64,000 nt of DNA. Origin: Chthoniobacterales bacterium. GTDB lineage: Bacteria > Verrucomicrobiota > Verrucomicrobiia > Chthoniobacterales > JACTMZ01. Under the pieces are notes generated by a model. The model had not been told where the DNA came from, ran no database searches, and saw only the letters and a program-made list of their open reading frames with translations. The stretch is from NCBI GenBank assembly GCA_018883245.1, contig VEQL01000008.1, positions 1-64,000 on the forward strand, given 5' to 3'. Every line of letters starts with the position of its first letter. The first letter of the stretch is position 1. Below, in pieces: positions 26,050 through 33,778 of this stretch. The position numbers and the translations under genes were made by a program.

Positions 26050-26391
26050 CTATTTCCCGGCGCCGCCAGAGGACCCGGAGCTTTTCGCGGGAGGAGTGGC
26101 CGCGGGCGCCGGGCTGGCGGCCGGGGCGGGCTTAGACTCGCCCGCGCCGCCGCCCGAATCTTTCTTCGCCGCCTGTTTGTATCCCTCGCTGCGGTAGTCG
26201 GTGATGTAAAAACCGCTGCCTTTGAAAATCAGTCCTGCTCCCGTGCCGAGAAGCCGCTTCACCTCGCCGTGGCCCCAAGGAGTCTCCGGACATTGGGCTT
26301 CCGGGCAGGTCTTCAGCGGCGCGTCCTTCATGGACTGGAAGATCTCGAAGTTCTTGCCGCATTTCCGGCAATGGTATTCGTAGGTGGGCAT
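26050..26391 (-). CDS. FmdB-family zinc-ribbon protein
   Basis: 113 residues. The N-terminus MPTYEYHCRKCGKNFEIFQS is the FmdB/CxxC-SSSS regulatory zinc ribbon, with a second Cys pair in KTCPEAQCPE. The segment RLLGTGAGLIFKGSGFYITDYR is also typical of the family. The C-terminal third is low-complexity Ala/Pro/Ser/Gly. FmdB proteins are proposed regulators, but their role is poorly defined. It is 11 bases upstream of the zinc-ribbon membrane protein gene. Confidence 0.88.
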   Translation of the reverse strand: MPTYEYHCRKCGKNFEIFQSMKDAPLKTCPEAQCPETPWGHGEVKRLLGTGAGLIFKGSGFYITDYRSEGYKQAAKKDSGGGAGESKPAPAASPAPAATPPAKSSGSSGGAGK

Positions 26392-26438
26392 GGGACTTTC
26401 CTTGTAGCCGCCGCCGATTGATCCGGCAAGGACGCGGA

Positions 26439-27596
26439 CTACGAGCGCGCCTCGGCCGCGGCCATCCCCCGCGCCATGCTGTCGGCGGAAATCACCGCGT
26501 CAAGGTCGCCCGCCGCCCCGTCGGGAAACTTATCGAGCACGGCGGCCACGATATCCCAGATGCGCGGGAACGCGATGCGCCCGGCGAGAAACTCAGCCAC
26601 GGCCACCTCGTTGGCGGCGTTGAGGGCGGCCGGCGCCGTGCCTCCGCGCTCTGCCGCTTGGCACGCGAGATCCAAGGCCGGAAAAACATCGCGGCGAGGC
26701 GCCTCGAAATCCAAACGCCCGAGATGCGCGAAGTCGAGCAGGGGCAAGCTGCCGCCCACGCGCTCGGGCCAAGTGAACGCATATTGGATGGGGAAACGCA
26801 TGTCGGAATGGCTCATCTGCGCGAGCACCGAACCGTCCACGAACTCGACCATCGAATGCACGACGCTCTGCGGGTGTATGACAACATCGACGCGTGGTAT
26901 ATCGACTCCGAAAAGCCAGCGGGCCTCGATCATCTCCAGACCCTTGTTGAAGAGCGTGGCGGAATCGATCGTGATCTTTTCTCCCATTCTCCATGTAGGA
27001 TGCCGCAGAGCCTCTTCCCGGGTCACGGCACGCAGCCTGTCCGCAGGCCACGTGCGGAACGGCCCGCCGGATGCGGTGAGGATCAGGCGGCGGACGCCAC
27101 CGCCGTCCCGGCCTTCGAGGCATTGGAAGATGGCGTTGTGCTCGCTGTCCACCGGCAAGATGCGACGACCGTGCTTTTTCGCCGTTGCCATGACGATCTC
27201 ACCCGCGACCACGAGCACTTCCTTGCTGGCCAAAGCAAGGTCTTTGCCCGACTCGAGGGCGCGTATGGCCGGGCGCAATCCCCCGGTGCCGACGATAGCC
27301 ACGAGAACCATGTCCGCGTCCGCCATCCCCGCAAGCGCGCACAGCCCGTCTTCGCCGGTGAAAATTTCCCGCGGCGTGTAGTCGAGCTGCCCGCGCAAAA
27401 GCGCGGCAGATTCCTCGTCGGGAACGGCAAGCGCGTCCGGCCTCAGGGCATTCGCCTCGGCGGCAAGCTGGGTGATATTGCGAAACCCCGAGAGACCGGT
27501 GACGCGGATGCGCCCGCCCAGTTCGCGCGCCACACGGCAGGCGCTGCGGCCGATCGAGCCGGTAGCCCCGAGAATGACCACCCGGCGACCGCTCAT
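26439..27596 (-). CDS. dxr: 1-deoxy-D-xylulose 5-phosphate reductoisomerase
   Basis: 385 residues from the ATG at 27596; the frame stays open to 28772 but only the part from MSGRRVVILGATGSIG is Dxr. The enzyme makes MEP from DXP with NADPH and a divalent metal in isoprenoid synthesis. Visible are the NADPH fold GATGSIG, the metal/substrate segments PVDSEHNAIFQ and LTASGGPFR, the serine-rich loop TWRMGEKITIDSATLFNK, and IHPQSVVHSMVEF. The start overlaps the cdsA stop by four bases. Confidence 0.95.
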   Translation of the reverse strand: MSGRRVVILGATGSIGRSACRVARELGGRIRVTGLSGFRNITQLAAEANALRPDALAVPDEESAALLRGQLDYTPREIFTGEDGLCALAGMADADMVLVAIVGTGGLRPAIRALESGKDLALASKEVLVVAGEIVMATAKKHGRRILPVDSEHNAIFQCLEGRDGGGVRRLILTASGGPFRTWPADRLRAVTREEALRHPTWRMGEKITIDSATLFNKGLEMIEARWLFGVDIPRVDVVIHPQSVVHSMVEFVDGSVLAQMSHSDMRFPIQYAFTWPERVGGSLPLLDFAHLGRLDFEAPRRDVFPALDLACQAAERGGTAPAALNAANEVAVAEFLAGRIAFPRIWDIVAAVLDKFPDGAAGDLDAVISADSMARGMAAAEARS

Positions 27597-28480
27597 GAGA
27601 CGGGCAGGCCGAGAACCAGACGCATGTAGAAAAACATTATCGGCGCGGTGAAAAGGACGCTGTCGATGAGGTCCAGAACGCCGCCAATGCCGGGCAACAG
27701 GTCGCCGGAGTCCTTGGTTTCCGTGCTGCGTTTGACAATCGACTCGGCCAGATCCCCGATCACCGCGGCAGCCCCGAGCAACACGGCAAGAATGGCGAGG
27801 TCGAACGAGGTGAAGACGGAAAGTTTTGCGGGAATGAGATACCAGAGGCCGAAGCTGGCACCTATCGAGAAGAGGATCGCGCCGGCCAGCCCTTCCCACG
27901 ACTTGTGCGGGCTGATGTGCGGCACCAGCTTGTGACGCCCGAAGAGCGAGCCCGCGATATACGCACCCATGTCGCTGAATTTCGTCACCAGCAGGAGATA
28001 GAGCACGTAATACTGCCCGGTCGGTTCTCCCAAGGGTCCGCGCGGCGCGAGGTAGATGATTTTGGTGAGGAAGTTGAACAGCCACACGATGTAAAGCAGC
28101 CCGAAGAGCGTGTAGGCCATCGTCTCGAGCGGATTCTGGTCGCGCGTGCGGCGGAACATCTGGCGGCCGAAGACCACGAGCAAAAACACCACCATCACGG
28201 CGATTTCGAAGTCGTAGGACTTGTCCGGGCCGTAAGACCGGAAGGTGTAAAAGCTCCCGATGAGAAAAATCACCGCGGTGATGAGAGCCGTGAGTTTGAA
28301 GTTCGGCACACCGCGGCGGTCGAGCATCTCGTAGTATTCCCAGAGCCCGAGGAGCCCTATGCCCGCGATGGTGATGAAAAAAATCTGCTCGTAGCCGGAG
28401 AGCACGGTTCCGAGGACCACGGCCCACATGACCAGCGTGCTGACCAGCCGGCGGTTGAATGTCGTGCGGGCGGATTCCAT
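27593..28480 (-). CDS. cdsA: Phosphatidate cytidylyltransferase
   Basis: 295 residues from the ATG at 28480; upstream ATGs at 28519 and 28492 are possible. It makes CDP-diacylglycerol in the inner membrane. Seven or eight hydrophobic helices are visible. The C-terminal family signature region contains SDMGAYIAGSLFGRHKL, ISPHKSWEGLAGAI, and GDLAESIVKRSTETKDSG followed by LPGIGGVLDLIDS, with the conserved Asp/Lys residues. The cdsA-dxr order with overlapping genes is common in bacteria, linking phospholipid and isoprenoid supply. Confidence 0.93.
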   Translation of the reverse strand: MESARTTFNRRLVSTLVMWAVVLGTVLSGYEQIFFITIAGIGLLGLWEYYEMLDRRGVPNFKLTALITAVIFLIGSFYTFRSYGPDKSYDFEIAVMVVFLLVVFGRQMFRRTRDQNPLETMAYTLFGLLYIVWLFNFLTKIIYLAPRGPLGEPTGQYYVLYLLLVTKFSDMGAYIAGSLFGRHKLVPHISPHKSWEGLAGAILFSIGASFGLWYLIPAKLSVFTSFDLAILAVLLGAAAVIGDLAESIVKRSTETKDSGDLLPGIGGVLDLIDSVLFTAPIMFFYMRLVLGLPVS

Positions 28481-28563
28481 CGCGCCGCGCATCGTCAAAA
28501 GCCCGCGGGCCAAAGGCAAGCGCGCAGTGGTCGGGTCGCGGGCGCAGTGATAGCATCAGAGAC

Positions 28564-28983
28564 GTGGAAAAGACACTCGCTGCCATGAGCCCGGACGAAA
28601 CTGTCGCGGCGGGTCGGGCCTTGGCCGGCGAACTCGTTGCGGGGGACACGGTCGCCCTGAGCGGCGAACTCGGAGCCGGGAAGACGCATTTGGTTCGGGG
28701 TTTGGTCGAGGGCTGGGAAGGAAAGGTGCCCGCGACCAGCCCGACATTCGCCCTGGTCCACGAATATTCCACCCCGCGCGGACCGGTATTCCACTTGGAT
28801 CTCTACCGTGCAGCTTCGGCCGAAGAGGTCTGGTCCGCAGCCCACGACGAACTCGATGCGCCGCACGGATTGGTGGTCATCGAATGGGCGGATCGCTTTG
28901 CCTCGCTTGTTCCGCCGGGGGCAATCCGGGTGCACATCGCGCACGAAGGCGACGACCGTCGCACAATCAGGATTTCCCGATGA
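28564..28983 (+). CDS. tsaE: tRNA threonylcarbamoyladenosine biosynthesis ATPase TsaE
   Basis: 139 residues from GTG 28564; the ATG at 28585 is an alternative. TsaE is the ATPase partner of TsaB/TsaD in t6A37 synthesis on tRNA. The Walker A motif is LSGELGAGKTHLVRGL. SPTFALVHEYSTP, FHLDLYRAASAEEV and VVIEWADRF are family motifs. The stop overlaps tsaB (ATGA at 28980-28983), a frequent pairing. It is transcribed away from cdsA. tsaD and tsaC are not in the window. Confidence 0.93.
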   Translation: MEKTLAAMSPDETVAAGRALAGELVAGDTVALSGELGAGKTHLVRGLVEGWEGKVPATSPTFALVHEYSTPRGPVFHLDLYRAASAEEVWSAAHDELDAPHGLVVIEWADRFASLVPPGAIRVHIAHEGDDRRTIRISR

Positions 28984-29588
28984 AGATCCTCGCGCTCGAA
29001 ACGTCATCGGCCGTCGGCAGCATCGCGGTGTCAAACGCCGGGAAAATCACCGCATCGCGGAAATTCGACATCCCGCGCGGGCGCGGAGCGGAGCTTTTCA
29101 CCGCACTGCAGGAGCTTCGTCCCGCGTGGTCGGGATGCAACCGCGTGGCCGTGGGAATCGGGCCGGGTTCTTACAACGGATTGCGCGCCGCTTGCGCCTT
29201 GGCGGGGTCGCTGCAGATGGCGCTGGGCATCGATCTCGTGGCTGTGCCCTCGCCGTGCCTTCTGCCGGTGTCCGATGAGCGCTACGCGGTGGCGGGAGAT
29301 GCGCGCGGCGGGCGCTTTTATCTCGCCGGAGTGCGCAAGCGCCGGCTGGAGGGCGAAGTCCGGTTGGTCACCCCCGAAGAGTTTCGACTCCAACGGCACA
29401 AGAAAGGCGATATCCCGTTCTACCGCATCGGAACGCTGGCCGGAGAAGACGATGTTCCGGAGACCTCTCCCGATGCGGCTGTCCTCGCTTTGATTGCCGG
29501 CGATCTGCCGCCGGCGGATCCCGCCACTTTCGGGCCGATTTATCTCAAGCCCCCTCACATCACCCAGCCGCGGGGCACAACCCGATGA
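28980..29588 (+). CDS. tsaB: tRNA t6A biosynthesis protein TsaB
   Basis: 202 residues from the ATG at 28980; a longer in-frame start at 28884 lies inside tsaE. TsaB is an ASKHA-fold scaffold for TsaD and TsaE. The N-terminus MKILALETSSAVGSIAV and the segment AVGIGPGSYNGLRAACALA match the family, as does VAGDARGGRFYLAGV. The C-terminus ends in LKPPHITQPRG, where other TsaB proteins have YLR. Coupled translation with tsaE fits complex formation. Confidence 0.92.
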   Translation: MKILALETSSAVGSIAVSNAGKITASRKFDIPRGRGAELFTALQELRPAWSGCNRVAVGIGPGSYNGLRAACALAGSLQMALGIDLVAVPSPCLLPVSDERYAVAGDARGGRFYLAGVRKRRLEGEVRLVTPEEFRLQRHKKGDIPFYRIGTLAGEDDVPETSPDAAVLALIAGDLPPADPATFGPIYLKPPHITQPRGTTR

Positions 29589-29634
29589 CTTGCCAGCGGC
29601 CCTCCGTGCGTGTTCATTGCCAGCCTTGTTCCGC

Positions 29635-31617
29635 ATGAGGTCATCCGTGGTCACCATTGCCATTTTGCTGGCCGCTGCGACCTCGCGCGCGGCAGGCACG
29701 CCGCATTCGGATGTCGTCGAGGTCCCCCAACCCACATGGGAAACGCAGAAACAGGCCCGCACCTATTTGCTCCACATCCCCGCCCCGCGCGGCCAAATCA
29801 CGGACCGCAACGGCGCCCCCATGGCGCAATCGCGCGTGAGCTACAACCTCGGCTTGAGTTTTCCCACGCCGCTCGAATTCACCGACGGGCAAGCGGTCAA
29901 CTTCGCGCGCAGCCAAATTCTCACCGCGGAAAAGCTGCTAGGGCGCAAATTCGAAGTCACCGATGAAGCATTGCTGCAGCATTACAAGAACCGCGGGATC
30001 CTGCCGTTCATTCTCGCCGAGGATCTCGGCCCCGAGCAAATCACCGCCGTGAGTCGCGGCCTCGGTGCGGGGCTGGTGCTACAGCCCGCCTACGTCCGCT
30101 ACTACCCCCTCGGCGCGCTCGCCGCGCACATCGTCGGCTACGTCGGCCGTGTGGCACCTCTCTCGGTCAAACCGATCGAAAACAAAGACCTGATCTTTCC
30201 TGATTCCGAGGGACGCGAGGGACTGGAGCAGGTCTTCGATGATGAACTCCGCGGAACGCCGGGCGTGGTCAACGTCACCCTCAACGCCGAAGGCAAGCGC
30301 ACCCACGAGCGCATCGTGCAGCAGCCTGTCCCCGGCTACAACGTCATCACGACGCTCGATCTCAAGGTCCAAAAAGCCTGCGAGGATGCGCTGGCAAAAA
30401 CCGGGCGGCGCGGCGCGGTCGTGGTCATCGACCCGAGAAGCGGCGAGATCCTCGGCATGGCATCGCGCCCCTCGTTCGATCCGAACGTTTTCATTCCCAT
30501 CGTTCGGCCCGAAGTTTTCGACAAACTCAACAACGACCCGACGGCACCGCTTTATCCGCGGGCCTTCCGGTCGGCGTATCCTCCGGGTTCGACCTTCAAG
30601 ACATTCGTCGGATTGGCGGCACTGCAGAGCGGCCTCATCACCGCGGAGACCGAGCTTTCGTGCCCCGGCGGACTGCAGGTGGGCAATTTTTATTTTCGCA
30701 ACTGGAAGTCGGGGCATTCCGGCCAGCTCAACCTTGCCGAGGCGCTGGCACAGTCGTGCAACACATGGTTTTACCAGGCGGGTCTGAAAATCGGTGCCGC
30801 ACCGATCATCGAATGGGCCACCGCGCTGGGACTCGGCAAGCGCACCGGGATCCCGCTGGGTTCCGAATCCAGGGGCAACATTCCCGACGATGATTACATG
30901 CTGCGCGTCCACAAGCGCCGCATTCTGCAGGGGGACGTGGCCAACATGAGCATCGGCCAGGGCGACATTCTCATCACACCGCTGCAAATGGCGCAGGCCA
31001 TGGGCGTGATCGCCGCCGACGGATCGTTCCACCAGACGCGCTTGGTCAAGCAAGTGCAGAGCATCAACAACCAACCGGTCTCCGCCTACCAGGACCGGGT
31101 TCGCGCGGAGCTGAATATTTCCGAACAAAACCTCGCGGATCTGACCGAGGGCCTGGTCAAAGTCACGACCTCCGGCACCGGAAGCCGCGCAGCCACGGTC
31201 AAGGGCGTCAAGGTTGCGGGAAAGACCGGAACGGCCCAATGGGGCCCGGTGAGCAAAAGGCGTAACGCCGCGTGGTTCGGCGGATTCGCCCCCGCCGACA
31301 ATCCGCTGTATGCGTTCGCCGCAGTCATCGAGGGAAATCCCGGAGAAACCATCGCCGGCGGCGCCAACGCGGCACCGGTCATCGGCAGCGTTCTGGCCAC
31401 GCTTCTCAAGGATTACAAACCGCCGAAGCCCGAGGAGGAAAAGAAAGATGAGCCCGAAGAAAAGAAACAAGCCGAAGACAAGAAACCGGGCGTAGATGAA
31501 GCTGACATCACCGAAGACGTGATGAATCCGCAGGGCGCGCCCGAGGCGGCCGAGGGTGACACTCCCGCTGCGGGCGCCACTCAATCACCCGGACCTTCAC
31601 CCGCACCATCGCCTTAG
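29635..31617 (+). CDS. mrdA: Penicillin-binding protein 2 (peptidoglycan transpeptidase)
   Basis: 660 residues from the ATG at 29635. Transpeptidase motifs are intact: SxxK at Ser319 (YPPGSTFKTF), SxN in AQSCNTWFYQ, and KTG at Lys530 (VAGKTGTAQ). The dimerisation domain begins PAPRGQITDRNGAPMAQS. It cross-links peptidoglycan in the periplasm, in elongation for this class. The N-terminal hydrophobic stretch is short and ends TSRAAG, looking more like a cleavable signal than the usual long anchor. The C-terminus has an unusual tail of about 60 residues rich in Lys, Glu and Pro. No rodA or mreB is nearby. Confidence 0.92.
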   Translation: MRSSVVTIAILLAAATSRAAGTPHSDVVEVPQPTWETQKQARTYLLHIPAPRGQITDRNGAPMAQSRVSYNLGLSFPTPLEFTDGQAVNFARSQILTAEKLLGRKFEVTDEALLQHYKNRGILPFILAEDLGPEQITAVSRGLGAGLVLQPAYVRYYPLGALAAHIVGYVGRVAPLSVKPIENKDLIFPDSEGREGLEQVFDDELRGTPGVVNVTLNAEGKRTHERIVQQPVPGYNVITTLDLKVQKACEDALAKTGRRGAVVVIDPRSGEILGMASRPSFDPNVFIPIVRPEVFDKLNNDPTAPLYPRAFRSAYPPGSTFKTFVGLAALQSGLITAETELSCPGGLQVGNFYFRNWKSGHSGQLNLAEALAQSCNTWFYQAGLKIGAAPIIEWATALGLGKRTGIPLGSESRGNIPDDDYMLRVHKRRILQGDVANMSIGQGDILITPLQMAQAMGVIAADGSFHQTRLVKQVQSINNQPVSAYQDRVRAELNISEQNLADLTEGLVKVTTSGTGSRAATVKGVKVAGKTGTAQWGPVSKRRNAAWFGGFAPADNPLYAFAAVIEGNPGETIAGGANAAPVIGSVLATLLKDYKPPKPEEEKKDEPEEKKQAEDKKPGVDEADITEDVMNPQGAPEAAEGDTPAAGATQSPGPSPAPSP

Positions 31618-31668
31618 GCGCGGCTTTCGGTTTGCCCAAGCGGGGTGCAGACAGGATGATCATCGCGC

Positions 31669-33366
31669 ATGCTCGAATTGCGCGATGTCACCGTGACGGC
31701 CGGGGACGGCGAAGACGCACCCGTCCTGCTCACGACCGTCACAGCACGCTTCGCACGCGGTGAGGTTTGCGCCCTTCTCGGACCGAGCGGCAGCGGAAAA
31801 ACAACCCTCGTGCGGGCGGTGGCAGGTATCGCAGGCACCACCGGCGGATCGCTGCACTGGCAGGGCAACGACCTCGAAATCGAGGACCTCCAGCCATCGC
31901 AAATCGGCTACGTCCCGCAGTTCACCATCAGCCGCGAGAGCCTCACGGCGGAAGAGAACGTGATCCTTGCCCTGCAGCTTCGGGTGGCGGGGCTGTCACG
32001 CAGCGCGCTCTTCACGAGGGCAGCCGAACTGCTGGAACTCACCGGGCTCGCATCCGCGGCTGCAACCCTCTCGAAACATCTTTCCGGCGGCCAGCGCCGG
32101 CGACTGGCACTCGCCATGGAACTCGCCGGAGAACCGCCTCTTTTGCTGTGCGATGAAGTCACAAGCGGCCTCGATGCGCGCGCCGAACGAGAGATCCTGG
32201 AGCTTCTGCGGCGCATCGCGCGGGAGGGCGACCGCGTGGTGGTGGTCGTGACCCACGGTCTGCGCGGAATTGAAATGTTCGACAAGGTCGCCGTGCTGAC
32301 CGAAGGCCACCTCGCCTACTTCGGCGCCCCGGACACTCTCGCCCACTACTTCCGCGCGAAGGATCCCGAAGAAATTTTCGACCGCTTGCCGCAACGCACG
32401 GGTGCGGAATGGCATGCTTCGTGGCAGAAGCACCACGGGCACTTCGAGGAAAAGAATGCCGGGAAACGGGAGAGCGACGAGCAGGAAGCAGAACTCTCCG
32501 CCCCGGCGATCCCGTCGCCTTTGGTCCAGTTCGTGACACTTCTCTCGGCACGGTGGAAAGTTTTCTTCCGCGAAAAAAGCGGCGTCCTGCTCCAACTCGG
32601 ACTCGTTCTCGGTTTCCCCCTCGTGGTCGCGGTTTTCGCGCTCGACGGGTTTCCCGCCGTGCCGAATCTCGACGCGGCTCTCAGCGGCAATGTCGTGCGG
32701 CAATTGCTCGAGGCACGCACCTTCGCCGAGGGCGCAAGCAAGGCCGGGAGCGTCGTCTCGGGATTGATCCTGCTGCAGGTGATCCTTCTCGGATTGCTCG
32801 GCGCGAACAACAGCGCGCGTGAAATCGCCGGCGAGAGGGCGATCTACGAGAAGGAGCGTTTCGCCGGTCTGCATCCCATCGCCTACATCGCGTCCAAGGC
32901 GGCTTTTCTCGGCGCGCTTGTGCTCGTGCAGACCTCGTGGATGACATGGTTCGTGCGCGCCACCACGCAATTCCCGGGCAACGGTGCGGTCCAATTCGTG
33001 TTCTTTCTTCTGGTCAACGCCGCGCTTACGGCAGTGTGCCTAGGTATTTCGGCCTTGGCGCGGTCGGCCGACCAGGCCTCCCTCGCCTCGATTTATCTCG
33101 TCGGCTTCCAGCTCCCGCTCTCGGGCGCGGTGCTGGCCCTGCCCGCCGGACTCGACGCGGCTCTGCGCCCATTCATTGCCGCTTACTGGAGCTGGAGCGG
33201 GGCGCTGCAAAGCCTGCGCGAGACCCGTTATTACGACGTCCTGGAACTTGTTCTTCCCACGACGCTCTCGCCGTCCGCGCTCTGCCTGTGGGTTCTGCTC
33301 CTGCATATCGTTTTCGGCGTTTTTCTCGCATGGCTGGGTTGCCTTCGAACCGCTTGGGATCGATAA
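31669..33366 (+). CDS. ABCG/White-type ABC transporter, ATPase fused to permease
   Basis: 565 residues. The N-terminal ATPase has Walker A GPSGSGKTTLV, the Q-loop region YVPQFTISRESLT, signature LSGGQRRRLALAMEL, Walker B PLLLCDEVTSGLD and switch His in VVTHGL. A charged linker (about 255-285) leads to an ABC2-type membrane domain with about six helices, including the NNSAREIAGERAIYEKERFAGLHPI segment typical of ABCG half-transporters. It should export a lipid-like or small hydrophobic substrate as a dimer. The substrate is unknown. It precedes two envelope genes. Confidence 0.9.
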   Translation: MLELRDVTVTAGDGEDAPVLLTTVTARFARGEVCALLGPSGSGKTTLVRAVAGIAGTTGGSLHWQGNDLEIEDLQPSQIGYVPQFTISRESLTAEENVILALQLRVAGLSRSALFTRAAELLELTGLASAAATLSKHLSGGQRRRLALAMELAGEPPLLLCDEVTSGLDARAEREILELLRRIAREGDRVVVVVTHGLRGIEMFDKVAVLTEGHLAYFGAPDTLAHYFRAKDPEEIFDRLPQRTGAEWHASWQKHHGHFEEKNAGKRESDEQEAELSAPAIPSPLVQFVTLLSARWKVFFREKSGVLLQLGLVLGFPLVVAVFALDGFPAVPNLDAALSGNVVRQLLEARTFAEGASKAGSVVSGLILLQVILLGLLGANNSAREIAGERAIYEKERFAGLHPIAYIASKAAFLGALVLVQTSWMTWFVRATTQFPGNGAVQFVFFLLVNAALTAVCLGISALARSADQASLASIYLVGFQLPLSGAVLALPAGLDAALRPFIAAYWSWSGALQSLRETRYYDVLELVLPTTLSPSALCLWVLLLHIVFGVFLAWLGCLRTAWDR

Positions 33367-33373
33367 GTAACGC

Positions 33374-33778
33374 ATGACACGCCGCGCACAACGCGCACCC
33401 AAGAACACCTGGCTGCTCGGGGGAGTGGCTGCCGCGCTGGTCCTCATTGCAGCCGGCGGATATTTCTTCGGATCATCGCGCGCCCCTTATCGCGCCGCGC
33501 AGGAGTTCCCCGTTGCCGAATATCTCAGCGAGTCCGGCACCACCACGCTGCGAGGAAACAAATACCGCCTTTCCGGCGCCGTGCTGAACTCGATTGCCTG
33601 GTCGCCCGCGGAAGGACGCCTGCTTTCGGTCGAGCCGAACGGCTCCGACTCACCGATACCCGTCATCGTCCCCGCGTCCCTCGGGGAGATCAACATCCAG
33701 AAAGGACAGCGCCTCCATTTCCTCGTCGAGGTCCGCGAAGGCGGTGTCCTTTACGTCACGGAATTGACCAAGTCATGA
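33374..33778 (+). CDS. Single-pass membrane protein of unknown function
   Basis: 134 residues. One membrane helix (about 12-32) with a basic N-terminus predicts a periplasmic domain of about 100 residues. That domain includes VAEYLSESGTTTLRGNKYRLSG interrupted by acidic turns, and ends LYVTELTKS, suggesting a small beta barrel (OB-like) module. I recognise no family. The stop overlaps the next gene as ATGA (33775-33778), so the two products are probably made together. Confidence 0.7.
   Translation: MTRRAQRAPKNTWLLGGVAAALVLIAAGGYFFGSSRAPYRAAQEFPVAEYLSESGTTTLRGNKYRLSGAVLNSIAWSPAEGRLLSVEPNGSDSPIPVIVPASLGEINIQKGQRLHFLVEVREGGVLYVTELTKS

Noticed and set aside
27597-28772. Upstream extension of the dxr reading frame to a 777-residue protein
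   Set aside because: The extra part is an antisense or shifted shadow of cdsA with Arg/Pro/His-rich sequence. Dxr starts at 27596 with an ATGA overlap to cdsA.
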